Assembly (NCBI GenBank): GCA_963717745.1
Contig: CAVQXJ010000024.1
Coordinates: 124,001 to 188,000, forward strand
DNA length: 64,000 nucleotides
From: JACCXG01 sp963717745
Lineage (GTDB): Bacteria > Acidobacteriota > Vicinamibacteria > Vicinamibacterales > 2-12-FULL-66-21
Reading direction: 5' to 3'
Shown one piece after another: positions 1 to 12,175 of this stretch. Position 1 is the stretch's first letter, and every line of letters begins with the position of its first letter. The notes below the pieces were generated by a model, which was not told the origin of the DNA, made no database searches, and worked only from the letters and a program-made list of their open reading frames with translations. Both the position numbers and the translations under genes were made by a program.

Positions 1-360
<360 letters not shown>

Positions 361-438
361 CGGCGAGGCCGGCGTTTAGACGATCAGCTGCCGGCGTGGG
401 TGAAATGAGTGATCGCCGGCTTCTGGAGGAACGACGTC

Positions 439-600
439 ATGCGCACGGGGCTGGGATTGTGGTCGGTGTTTCTGGTGCTCGGCGCCTTGGTCTGGCTGGC
501 CAGCGTGGGCGCCTTTTCGCACCCAGTCTACCGGCCGGTGGTGATGCTGGCGGTGCTGTCGTGGGGCGGATACGTCGTGTGGACGCCGAAGTCGAACTGA
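439..600 (+). CDS. Small membrane protein, 53 aa, unknown function
   Basis: ATG at 439 is preceded by GGAGGA with 8-nt spacing, which favours it over an in-frame GTG 30 nt upstream. The 53-residue product is almost entirely two hydrophobic helices (residues about 6-26 and 34-48) joined by a short SHPVYRP loop, with a WTPKSN tail. No family recognised. It is not a shadow of a larger gene. It could be a stand-alone small membrane protein. Confidence 0.55.
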   Translation: MRTGLGLWSVFLVLGALVWLASVGAFSHPVYRPVVMLAVLSWGGYVVWTPKSN

Positions 601-921
601 CGGGGCGCTCGTCCCGGAACGAGTCCGCGCTGGCGCGACCGCGTTCAGTTCTCTTTGCGACGGGGCGGCCAGGGCCAGATGCCGCGATGCCAACGCCAGG
701 CGGAGAAGGCGCTGATGCTCAGCACGAAGGCGGACGCCAGGAGCTTCGGCGCGCTGGCGCTTCGCGCCAGAACGACACGACGACACGACGACGTAAGAAA
801 AACCCTTGTGAGTCACTTCGACAGACGCCAACGGGGGAGAGCCGCTGATATTTCGAGTCGAGCGGGGCACTGACGAACATGCCCCAGGGTGCCGACGTGG
901 CCAGGCGAGCGGATGGAGTGG
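601..921. other. Spacer without a convincing gene
   Basis: No gene with a start and ribosome binding site is visible. Around 768-795 there is a run of ACGAC/ACACGAC units like those in the large palindrome near 49.7 and 49.95 kb, next to a short hairpin (GGCGCTTCGCGCC, about 757-769). On the minus strand a hydrophobic frame ending at 645 looks protein-like but has no start codon; it may be a remnant. Confidence 0.4.
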
Positions 922-991
922 GTGTCAGGCAGTGAATCGTGAACGGGCGGAGAGCCCGTTCATCGCCCGTTCACGATTCACTGCCTGACAC
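922..991. repeat. 28-bp perfect inverted repeat with competing inner hairpin
   Basis: The left arm 922-949 is the exact reverse complement of the right arm 964-991, separated by 14 nt. A second pairing competes: GAACGGGC at 941-948 can also pair with GCCCGTTC at 954-961. It lies 19 bp beyond the stop of the minus-strand ADOP permease. A role as its transcription terminator is plausible, but no U-tract follows. It could also be a miniature mobile repeat. Confidence 0.75.
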
Positions 992-1010
992 CCTCCCGAG
1001 GCCCCGCCAC

Positions 1011-3677
<2,667 letters not shown>

Positions 3678-3799
3678 AAGGGAATCCTCCGGCGGTTGAG
3701 TGCGCGGGGGCTCGACCAACCCTGGCCGGCTCTGTTAGGCGCGCCAATGGAGCATATGCGTCCTCTATTGGCGTGTCAAATGAAAGCCGGCGCCTGTCG

Positions 3800-4130
3800 C
3801 GGGGGCCGAAGCCCCCGCGGTCCGCGGGTCCGCGGTTCGCGGGTTCGCGGGTTCGCTACAACCGGGCGCTTGGATTCGGGACCGGCGGTTACTCGCGGCG
3901 CTCGCGATCACAGGAGGGCCAGGAGATCAGGAGAAAGAAAATTATGGTTTCCTCCTGAGCTCCTGGCCCTCCTGTAAAGCTCACAGGCCGTCGAATTACC
4001 CGTCCGCGTCTGAAAGCACGCCGCCGCCGCGAGTCTGGGGGCTTGGACTGACGATCGGGGAAATCGGGCGCGAGAGCGTTCGCGAGCCGAATGGCGAACC
4101 CGCGAACCCGCGAACCCCGAACGCGAACTG
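3800..4130. repeat. Dispersed palindrome family 1, copy A, flanked by GCGGGTTC-type repeats
   Basis: The core 3910-3975 is a near-perfect palindrome whose left arm reads ACAGGAGGGCCAGGAGATCA and whose right arm is its complement, around an A/T-rich loop. Flanks shared with the other copies are GCTTGGA-type ends and a CGCGTCTGAAAGCA block. Outside lie tandem GCGGGTTC/GCGGTTC units (3811-3857) and their inverse (4092-4128), so the whole spacer is one nested inverted structure. It separates two divergently transcribed genes and contains no other gene. Confidence 0.85.
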
Positions 4131-4191
4131 TGGTAGCCTCCACCCCCCACCCCCATTCAGTGCCGGGAACGCCCGCACAAGGAAGGCTGCC

Positions 4192-4782
4192 GTGACGATT
4201 ACCAGCGAACAGGACACCATCCAGGCGCCGGGGTCCGACGCCGAAGGCGTGGCTGGCGGCAATCTCGACAAGGTCCGCGACTTGCTCTTCGGCGGCCAGA
4301 TGCGCGACTACGATCGCAAGTTCGCGCGGCTCGAGGAGCGGTTGATCAAGGAGACGGCCGACCTTCGCGACGACGTGAAGAAGCGGCTCGCGGGCCTCGA
4401 GGCGTATCTGAGAGCCGAAGTCGAGTCGCTGAGCGAGCGGCTGCGATCGGAGCAGGAGGGCCGCACCGCGGCGGATCAGGACGCGGCGCGCGAGCTCCGC
4501 GACACCGCGCAGCAGTTCGGTCAGAAGGTGTCGCAGCTCGACGACCTGATCGCGCGTGGTCAGCGTGACCTGCGGCAGCAGCTGCACGCGCAGCACCAGG
4601 AGCTCGGCGACGACATCCGGCAGCGGGTCGAAGACGTCCTGGTCCGTCTGGCGCAGGAGGCGCAGGAGTTGCGCAGCGACAAGACGGATCGCAAGGCGCT
4701 GGCGGCGCTGCTGACCGAGATGGCGATGCGGCTGAACGGCGATCTTCGCGCGCTCGCGCCGGGAGACGAGGTGAGTGTCTAA
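4192..4782 (+). CDS. Coiled-coil protein, first gene of Ras-like GTPase/OmpA module
   Basis: 196 aa, GTG start with AAGGAAGG upstream. The N-terminus is short and disordered. Next is a conserved-looking LLFGGQMRDYDRKF segment (about 32-45). Residues 45-180 form one long charged heptad-rich coiled coil (repeated RLEERL, RLRSEQEG, QLDDLIARGQRDLRQQL). There is no signal peptide or membrane helix, so it is probably cytoplasmic. The last 8 nt overlap the GTG start of the OmpA-like gene, indicating translational coupling. Function unknown; a scaffold or adaptor for the GTPase or membrane partner is an inference. Confidence 0.8.
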   Translation: MTITSEQDTIQAPGSDAEGVAGGNLDKVRDLLFGGQMRDYDRKFARLEERLIKETADLRDDVKKRLAGLEAYLRAEVESLSERLRSEQEGRTAADQDAARELRDTAQQFGQKVSQLDDLIARGQRDLRQQLHAQHQELGDDIRQRVEDVLVRLAQEAQELRSDKTDRKALAALLTEMAMRLNGDLRALAPGDEVSV

Positions 4783-6533
4783 CCTCGCCGCGGCGCGGCC
4801 GGACGACGCGGCGCCAGGACTCCGAGACACTCCCGCGGCACAGTTCAGCGAGCTGCGTTCGCTGCTGGTCGGTCCCGAACAGCGGCAGCTGCGCGCGCTG
4901 CAGACACGGCTCGAGGATCCGGCGGCGCAGGCGCGCGACGTCAGCCGCGTCCTCGCTACCGCGGTCGAGCTGCGGACCAACGATCCCCATCTCAAGCGCG
5001 CGCTCGCGCCGACGATCGAAGACACGATCGCTGCCTCGGTCCGTCGGAACCCGCGGCCGCTGGCCGATGCCCTGTTTCCGATCATCGGCCCGGCGATTCG
5101 CAAGGCGGTTGCGGCGACGCTCAGCGGCATGCTCGAATCGCTCAACACCACGCTCGACCACAGCCTGTCGTGGCGCTCGATCCGCTGGCGACTCGATGCG
5201 CGGCGGACGGGCCGGTCGTTCGCGGAAATCGTGCTGCTCAACACACTGGTCTACCGCGTCGAGCAGGTGTTCCTCATCCACCGGCCATCGGGCTTGCTGC
5301 TCCAGCACCTCACCGCGCCCGGCACGGCGATCCAGGACGCCGACCTCGTCTCGGCGATGCTGACCGCGATTCGCGACTTCGTGGGGGACTCCTTCGAAGT
5401 GTCGGAGGACGAGGGGCTCCAGACGCTGAAAGTCGGCGAGCTGTCGGTCTGGATCGAGCAGGGTCCGCACGCGCTGCTGGCGGTGGTCGTGCGCGGGTCC
5501 GCTCCGCCGGCGCTGCGCGCGACGCTGCAGCAGGCGCTCGAGAGCGTGCACGCGCAGGTACTCGGACCTGCTCGAGTCATTCGACGGGAATGCCGCCCGC
5601 TTCGAGGGAGCGCGCCCGTTGCTCGAGACCTGCCTGCAGCAGCAGTATCGCAGCAGCGATCGGCGGACGCGCCTGGCGCCGGCGGTGCAGGTGGTGGCGC
5701 TGATCACAGTGCTGGCGCTCGGCTTTTGGCTGTTCTTCGCAGTGCGGGACCGCTTTCGCTGGAACGCCTACGTCGAGGCTTTGCGGGCCGAACCGGGCGT
5801 CGTCGTGGTCTCGACTGGACGCGACGGCGGCAAATACATCGTGAGCGGGCTGCGCGACCCGCTGGCGCGCGATCCGGCGACATTGCTGCCGCAGCACCGC
5901 CTCGCGGCCGACGCGGTGGCCGGCCGGTGGGAGCTGTATCAGGCCTTGCACCCGGCGCTGGTGCTCGCCCGGGCCCGGCACCTGCTCGCGCCGCCGGCGG
6001 GGACCGAGCTCCGGTTCCAGGACGGCGTGTTGCTGGCGGAAGGGTCGGCGCCGGTTGACTGGATCGAGACCGCCGTGCGCCTCGCGCCGGTGATCCCCGG
6101 TGTGACGCGGTTCGACGCCACCGGGCCCATCGACGCCGCGCTGGCCACGCTGGCCGCGGCCATCGAGGCGGCGGTGCCGATGTTCGTCAAGGGATCGACG
6201 GCCTTCGCCGCGGGCGGCGAGCAGACCGTCCGTGCCCAGGCCGGGCGGCTGGCGTCGCTCGACGCGCTGGGGCGGGCGGCCGGACGCCGCTTTGTGGTGG
6301 CGCTGGTCGGCGAGGCCGACGCGGACGGTGCCGCCGACGCCAATCTGCCCCTCAGCGAGAATCGCGCCACCCGGGTCCTGTCCCTGCTCCAGGCGCAACG
6401 CCTCGATCGGGTCACCTTGACCGCGAGTGGCGTCGGCAGCCGATCGGCCGCCGATCCCGTCGCCGCCGAAGACGACAAACAGCGCAATCGCCGCGTCTCG
6501 TTCTACGTCACGCCGGCCGCCGATCGGCGATAA
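4775..6533 (+). CDS. Membrane-anchored OmpA-like protein, frame broken at about 5557
   Basis: Corrected length 585 aa. GTG start at 4775 lies inside the upstream gene's end. Layout: a large N-terminal domain of about 265 aa (possible cytoplasmic), then FDGN and LLETCLQQQY, a single membrane helix (VVALITVLALGFWLFFAV, about residue 310), a BON-like stretch, and a C-terminal OmpA/MotB peptidoglycan-binding-type domain (GEADADGAADANLPLSENRA, about 510-580). The reading frame changes at about 5556-5560; skipping one base restores a continuous protein, so it is annotated as one gene. The C-terminal domain should lie in the periplasm and bind the wall, linking the cytoplasmic GTPase neighbour to the envelope (inference). 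Confidence 0.8.
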
Positions 6534-6543
6534 TCCGCGTGCC

Positions 6544-7041
6544 ATGCTGCACAACAAGATCTGCATGCTCGGCGGCTCCGGGGTCGGCAAGACCAGCCTG
6601 GTGTCGCGCTTCGTGAGCAGCATCTTCTCCGACACCTACCTCACGACGGTGGGAGTGAAGATCGACAAGAAGAAGGTGTCGATCGAGGGCGGCGAGACGA
6701 CGCTGATGCTGTGGGACATCTATGGTCAGGACGAGTTCCAGACCGTGCGCGATTCGTACCTGCGAGGCGCGTCGGGCTACCTGCTGGTCGCCGACGGCAC
6801 CAGGCACGCAACGCTCGAAACCGCGGTGGCCCTGCAGCACCAGGCCGAATCGGTCATCGGCCGGGTCCCGTTTCTGCTGTTGCTCAACAAGGCTGATCTC
6901 GACCGCGAGTGGCAGGTCGACGAGCGCGCGCTGGTGAAGCTCGTCGACGAGGGCTGGCGGGTGGTCAAGACCAGCGCCAAGACCGGCGACGGTGTCGAAG
7001 AAGCTTTCACGACGCTCGCCCGCGAAATGGCGATCGCCTGA
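6544..7041 (+). CDS. Ras/Rab-like small GTPase
   Basis: 165 aa. All G motifs are visible: Walker A GGSGVGKTS (10-18), a switch I threonine region TYLTTVG (31-37), G3 WDIYGQ (57-62, where Ras has DTAGQ; the catalytic Gln is kept), G4 NKAD (115-118) and G5 SAK (144-146). There is no C-terminal cysteine for lipidation. ATG 6544 lies 11 nt after the OmpA-like stop. Prokaryotic Ras-like GTPases include MglA and several uncharacterised groups; DIYGQ with a retained Gln points away from a pseudo-GTPase. It likely acts as a nucleotide switch at the inner membrane. No activating protein of the MglB/Roadblock type is obvious nearby. Confidence 0.93.
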   Translation: MLHNKICMLGGSGVGKTSLVSRFVSSIFSDTYLTTVGVKIDKKKVSIEGGETTLMLWDIYGQDEFQTVRDSYLRGASGYLLVADGTRHATLETAVALQHQAESVIGRVPFLLLLNKADLDREWQVDERALVKLVDEGWRVVKTSAKTGDGVEEAFTTLAREMAIA

Positions 7042-7065
7042 CCGCAGGGATTAGAGGACACCCCC

Positions 7066-7671
7066 GTGAGCACCGCCCTGTTCGAAGGAATTCTGAGCGC
7101 ACTCGACCTGGTCGTGCTGGAGCGGATGCCGCACGGCGTCTTCCTGCGCGTCGGCACCGCGCCGGCACCGGAGTGGTTCAGCCACGTGATGGCCGGCACC
7201 GCGGCCGACGGCCCCTCCACCATCGCGGAGGCATTGCCCTTCGTCGACCACTTTCTGGACGAGGCCGAGTTCTTCTGGCGCCAGGGCCGGACCGGACGGT
7301 TCCGCTCGGAGCCCTTCATGATGAAGGACGCCGCCGGCGCCGAGTTCGGGCTGGTCGCGTCCGCGGTCGTCGTCGGCCACCGCCACCTGCTGGTGCTCGA
7401 GTTCACCAACGACTTCGAGGAGCGCCGTCGTGCCCTGCAGAGCGCCCGGGAGGCGGTCCTGGAGCACGAAGCCCACCTCAGACGGACTCGGGCATTGCTG
7501 GCGGGGATCCACTCCGCGCGCGCCCTGACCAATCAGCTCGCGAAGAGTGGCCTCACCACGGCCAAGGAGCAGCTGGCGTTGGAGATTGGCGAACAGCTCT
7601 CGACCCTGGCGGGCGCCGTCGAAGAGCTGGCGCCGCTGCCGAAAGGCGTCATCAGCAGTCAGGGCCGCTGA
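7066..7671 (+). CDS. PAS-like cytosolic protein, last gene of the GTPase module
   Basis: 201 aa, GTG start 25 nt after the GTPase. Residues about 15-125 look like a PAS/PAC-type sensor fold (LERMPHGVFLRVG, a conserved GLVASAVVVGHRHLLVLEF strand pair). A helical coiled-coil tail (about 125-190) follows, rich in Ala/Glu/Arg. There is no kinase, HAMP or output domain and no signal peptide. Position and spacing put it in the same operon as the GTPase. A sensory or regulator role for the GTPase is an inference from context; I recognise no named family with certainty. Confidence 0.75.
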   Translation: MSTALFEGILSALDLVVLERMPHGVFLRVGTAPAPEWFSHVMAGTAADGPSTIAEALPFVDHFLDEAEFFWRQGRTGRFRSEPFMMKDAAGAEFGLVASAVVVGHRHLLVLEFTNDFEERRRALQSAREAVLEHEAHLRRTRALLAGIHSARALTNQLAKSGLTTAKEQLALEIGEQLSTLAGAVEELAPLPKGVISSQGR

Positions 7672-7770
7672 TTCCCTGAGGGACTTCGCGCGGCTTTTCG
7701 GCATATGCAGGAAGAGCCGCTGTGAATCCCGCCTTCTACCGGGCGAGCAGCCGGCTCGGAGGAATGCATC

Positions 7771-9492
7771 ATGTTTTTCGTCTCCACTCTGGCCGCCGCC
7801 GCCCTCACCGCCGCGGTTCTGGCTCAGGACCCCCGGCCGGCCACCCGGCCCCCGGCCGAACACCAGGATCACAAGGCCCACGAACACGCCGGTTCCCCCG
7901 CATCCGGGACGATGCCGCTGCTGAAGGGGCTCGGCACCTGGCACCACCGCATCAGCACCACGTCTCCCGAGGCGCAGCGCTACTTCGACCAGGGCCTGCG
8001 GCTGACCTACGGTTTCAACCATGAGGAAGCCGTGCGCTCGTTCGAACGTGCGACCCAGCTCGATCCGGACTGCGCGATGTGTCACTGGGGTATCGCCTAC
8101 GCGCTCGGTCCGAACATCAATCTGCCGATGGAGGGGAAGACTGAGCCTCGCGCGCTGGCGGCGATTCGCCGCGCGGTGGATCTGAAAACCCGTGCGACCG
8201 CCGGCGAACGCGCGCTGATCGAGGCGATGGCGGTGCGCTACGGCGAACCGGCCGGCGCGGCGCGCGCCGAGCGGGACGCCGCGTATGCGGACGCGATGCG
8301 AAAAGTTGCCGCGAAATTCCCGGCCGACATCGACGCCCAGACGCTGTTCGCCGACGCGATGCTCAATCTGCGGCCCTGGAACCAGTGGACGCGCGACGGC
8401 AAGCCTCAGCCGGGGACGCTCGAAGTGGTCGGCGCGCTCGAGCGGGCGCTGGCGCGTCAGCCGGCACACGCCGGTGCGTGCCACTTCTACATTCACGCGA
8501 TCGAAGCGTCGGAGACGCCTGAGCGCGCGCTGTCGTGCGCGGAACGTCTGCCCGTGCTGATGCCCGGTGCCGGCCACGTGGTCCACATGCCCGCGCACGT
8601 CTTTCTGCGGGTCGGCCGGTACGAAGCGGCGGCGCGGGCGAACATCGCCGCGGTGGAGGCGGACAAGCGCTATTTCGCGGCCCATGCCGCGAAGCCAGGC
8701 GTCTACCCGATGTTCTACGCGCCGCACAACCTGCACTTCCTCTGGTCGGCCTACCTGCTGTCCGGTCAACAGGAGAAGGCACTGACCGCCGCCCGTGCGC
8801 TGGCCGGGCGGGTCAAGCTCGAGGAGGCACGGACGACCGCCTCGCTCGAGGTCTTCCTGCCGCCGGCGATCCTCACCCTGGCCCGGTTCGGACGATGGGA
8901 CGCGGTCATTGCGGAGCCGGCACCGCCGGCGGAGCTGCGTTACGCGACCGGCTTGTGGCACTACGCTCGCGGGCTCGCCTTTGCGGCACGCAAGGATTCG
9001 CCGTCCGCCGAAGTCGAGTTGAAGCGCGTGCGCGCGCTCTCGACCGAGTTGAAGGACGACATGATCATCGTGCTGAACCCCGCGCCGGCGCTGCTGAAGC
9101 TGGCGGCCGAAGTCCTGGCCGGCCGGATCGCGGCGGCCGAGCGGCGGTTCGATCAGGCCGTCACGCACTTTCGCGCGGCCGCCGGAATGGAAGACGCCCT
9201 GACCTTCGACGAGCCACCCGCCTGGTACCACTCGGCGCGCAACCTGCTCGGCGAAACGCTGCTCGAGGCCGGACGGCCGGCCGAAGCCGCCGCGGCATTC
9301 CGCGACGACCTGCGGTATCTCCGGGAGACCGGCTGGTCGCTCTCCGGGCTGGAGCGCGCGCTCCGGGCGCAGGGCAAGGCCCAGGAAGCCGATGATGCCG
9401 CGCGGCGGTTCAAGGCGGCCTGGAAGTACGCGGATCACCCGCTCCCGGGGTCGGATCAGTACGGGATGAAGCGCCCGTCGGGGACGCGGTAG
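7771..9492 (+). CDS. Secreted tetratricopeptide-repeat protein
   Basis: 573 aa. ATG 7771 follows GGAGGA by 7 nt. Signal peptide about 1-18 (cleavage near VLAQ/D), then a His-rich linker (HQDHKAHEHA, 31-40). TPR-like helices run through the rest: an EAVRSFERATQLDPD unit at 85-100 and an AEAAAAFRDDLRYL unit near 515. CAMCHWG at 101-107 contains a CxxCH pattern. In this Acidobacterial family the Cys pair recurs but the His often does not, so c-type heme is uncertain; metal or disulfide are alternatives. The 3' end overlaps the convergent kinase gene by 37 bp. Confidence 0.85.
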   Translation: MFFVSTLAAAALTAAVLAQDPRPATRPPAEHQDHKAHEHAGSPASGTMPLLKGLGTWHHRISTTSPEAQRYFDQGLRLTYGFNHEEAVRSFERATQLDPDCAMCHWGIAYALGPNINLPMEGKTEPRALAAIRRAVDLKTRATAGERALIEAMAVRYGEPAGAARAERDAAYADAMRKVAAKFPADIDAQTLFADAMLNLRPWNQWTRDGKPQPGTLEVVGALERALARQPAHAGACHFYIHAIEASETPERALSCAERLPVLMPGAGHVVHMPAHVFLRVGRYEAAARANIAAVEADKRYFAAHAAKPGVYPMFYAPHNLHFLWSAYLLSGQQEKALTAARALAGRVKLEEARTTASLEVFLPPAILTLARFGRWDAVIAEPAPPAELRYATGLWHYARGLAFAARKDSPSAEVELKRVRALSTELKDDMIIVLNPAPALLKLAAEVLAGRIAAAERRFDQAVTHFRAAAGMEDALTFDEPPAWYHSARNLLGETLLEAGRPAEAAAAFRDDLRYLRETGWSLSGLERALRAQGKAQEADDAARRFKAAWKYADHPLPGSDQYGMKRPSGTR

Positions 9493-12117
9493 CGCTCGAT
9501 CAGTTCGGGCTTTCGCAGGTGGCGGTAGAGCGTCATGAGCGCGCGCTTGGTCTCGTGAACGTTCGGGTGGCTCTGACTGCCGTACGCCCCCTCGAGGCTC
9601 GAGAGTGACTGCAGCAGCTGCGCTTCGGCGCCGGCCGGATCGCCGCGGCGCAGCAGCATCAGCCCGTAGTCGCGTCGCACTTCGCCGCCGACGATGCCGC
9701 TGGTGCGCAGTTGCTCGAATGCCGCGGCGTAGGTGCGATCGGCGTCGGGATAGCGCCCCTGCCGATCGTAAATCTCCGCCAGGAGCGGCAACCGTGATGC
9801 CGCCACGATCTGGTGGGTCCGTCCGACGGTCTTGATCGTCAGCTCGAGCGACTCGCGAGCCAGGGTCTCGGCTTCATCGAGCCGGCGCTGCCGCACCAGC
9901 GCCGAGGCGAGCTTGTGCATCTGGTCGGCGACGCGGGGATGTTCGGCCCCCGTGGCCGACCGGCTGATCGCCAGGGCGCGGCGAAAGACCGTCTCCGCTT
10001 CGGGGTCGCCGCGGCCGACGAGCAGCCGCCCGAGGCTGTTCATCCCATGCAGCAGCCGGATGCTCGAATCGCCGAAATGGCGCGTCATCAGCTCGAGCCC
10101 ACGGCGATACAGCTGCTCGGCGCCGCTGACGTCCTGCTCGATGTCGGCCACGTGATCGGCCAGGTGAATCATCGCGTCGCCGGTCGTGTGGTGCTCGGCG
10201 CCAAACGATGCCTGGGCGACCGCGAGCGCGTCGCGGGCGGCGGCGACGGCCTCGCTGAGGCGGCCCTGCCGCCGCAGGTTGGTGGAGAGCGCCTGCAGCA
10301 AGGTGACGCGCCGGTCGGCGGCTGCGGGCACGCCCGACAGGATGTCGGCCGCCTGCCGGTAGAGCCGCTCCTGCTCGGGACCCCACGACAGCCATCCCAG
10401 CTCATACAAGGCGTCGGCGATGTCCGGATGGCCCGGCGGCAGCGAGTGGCGCCGGAGCTCGAGGGCCTCGCGCACCAGCGGCCGCGCCCGCTCGTAGTCG
10501 TTGCGCAGGCGATGGACCCACGCGAGATGAATCAGGCTGCTGGCGAGATCACCAGGCGTGACGCCGGCCGTCGATCGGCGAATCGCGATCGCCTGCTCGA
10601 GTCGGGCCTGGGCCTCGTCCAGCCGGCCCAGGTGGTACGACATCTGGCCGATCACGTCGAGCAGCCGGCCGTGCACGACGGGTTGCGCGGCGAGCTCGTC
10701 GGCCTGGAGCGCTCCGCGTTGCAGCAGGTCGAGCGCCGTGAGCTGCGCGGCGGGGACTTCGCCGGCGTCACCGGTCTCGAACAGGTTCAGGAGGAACGTC
10801 GTCACGCTGTTCGATTCGGCGAGCGCATGTTCGGCGCGATCGCGCTCACGCGCGGCGCGTCGTCCCTGGCTCACGGCGACGCTCAAGCCGGCGACCAGCG
10901 CGATCAGCACGACTGCCGCGGCCGCCGCTTCGACCCGGTGCCGCCGCAGGAATTTCCCGATCCGGTAGCGGCGGCCGCCCCGATGCGCCAGCACCGGCAA
11001 CCGCGTCAGGTGGCGCTCGACATCCTGCCGCAGCATGTCCGCCGAGGCGTAGCGGCGCGCCGGCTCCTTCCGCATCGCCATCAGGACGATGGCGTCGAGG
11101 TCGCCGTCGAGCAGCCGTGCGAGCCGATCGACCGAGGTGCCGCGCTGGCGGGCCGCGGTGTCCGGATCGATGTCCCCGGCGTTCCCGGTGACCCGCGCGC
11201 TGGGGCGTTCCGGGTCCTGATCGCAGACGAGCGTGGCCATGTCGAGCGGTGATTGCGTCTCGAACCGGTACGGAGCGCGGCCGCACAGCAGCTCATAGAG
11301 CAGGACCCCCAGCGAATAAATGTCGCTGCTGGTACCGAGCGTGTCGCCGCGCAACTGCTCGGGACTGGCGTACTCCGGGGTCATCATCCGCGAGTCGAGC
11401 CGGGTATGCGGGGTCGCCGCGGCTGGATCGATCAGCTTCGCGATGCCGAAGTCGAGCAGGTGCACGCTGCCGTCGCCCGAGACCAGGATGTTGGTGGGCT
11501 TGAGGTCGCGATGGATCACCAGGCTCTGATGCGCGTGCTGCACCGCGTCGCAGACGTCGACGAACAGCCGCAAACGGGCGGGGATGTCGAGTTGCCGCGT
11601 GTCGCAGATACCTGGTGATGGGCAGGCCGTCGACGTACTCCATGACGATGTAGGGCCGGCCATCGCCGGTGACCCCGCCATCGAGCAGCCTGGCGATGTG
11701 CGGATGGGTCAGTCCCGCGAGAATGCGGCGCTCGGCGAGGAAGCGCTGGTGCAGCGGATCGGCGGCGTCGGTCGATTCGATCAGCTTGATGGCGACGCGG
11801 TGGTCGAAGTCGTCGCCGTCGCGATCCGCGAGATAGACCGCGCCCATGCCGCCGCGCCCGATCTCCGAGACGATGCGGTAGGGGCCGACCCGCACCGGGA
11901 CCCGCACGTCGAGCACGCCGGCGACCGAGGCGAGATACGGCGAGAGCTCGTCCATGATGCCGGTGGACGCATCCGCGGCGAGCAGGGCGCGCACCTGTTC
12001 GACCAGGTCGGGATCGACCGCGCTCCGTTGTCGAAGCAGCGACGCACGGCCGTCCGGCGGGCAGGCGCGAGCGGACGCGAACAGGTCCTGCAATTGGTGC
12101 CAGCGCTCGCGATCCAT
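9456..12117 (-). CDS. Transmembrane Ser/Thr protein kinase with C-terminal TPRs, frame broken at about 11608
   Basis: Corrected length 886 aa from ATG 12117. Kinase domain (about 80-345): glycine loop GRGGMGAVYLA, VAIK lysine, EYVDGLPI hinge, HRDLKPTN catalytic loop, DFG as LLDFGIAK, and the activation segment ending in PEYASPEQ. A single membrane helix follows at about 390-410 (VVLIALVAGLSVAVS). An extracytoplasmic domain of about 10 TPRs (GHPDIADALYELG, GAEHPRVADQMHKL style) runs to the end. The frame shifts just after ITRY; skipping one base restores the family sequence ITRYCD. It lies 58 bp downstream of an ECF sigma gene, the usual pairing of this kinase type in Acidobacteriota, so co-transcription is likely. 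Confidence 0.9.
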
Positions 12118-12126
12118 CGAGATTAG

Positions 12127-12172
12127 TTCTCCCTTTTCCCTTCTGCCTTCTCCCTTGCCACGCGGGGGTTTT
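12127..12172. repeat. CCCTTCTGCCTTCTCCC repeat, copy 1
   Basis: A pyrimidine-rich element, TTCCCTTCTGCCTTCTCCCT followed by a CACGCGGGG box. Three related copies are at about 15087, 31174 and 44921. Here it fills the 58-bp gap between the ECF sigma stop and the kinase start. On the minus (transcribed) strand it is a GGGAGAAGG purine tract directly ahead of the kinase ATG and may serve as its ribosome binding region. Confidence 0.7.
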
Positions 12173-12175
12173 TCA

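Noticed and set aside
645..750. Minus-strand hydrophobic frame ending in PRRKEN
   Set aside because: Reads like the end of a small membrane protein but has no start codon or ribosome site within its open stretch; kept only as a possible remnant.
7051..9438. 795-codon open frame on the minus strand opposite the TPR and PAS-like genes
   Set aside because: Its product is Arg/Gly/His-rich with no family motif and no ribosome site; it mirrors the high-GC codon use of the true genes on the plus strand.
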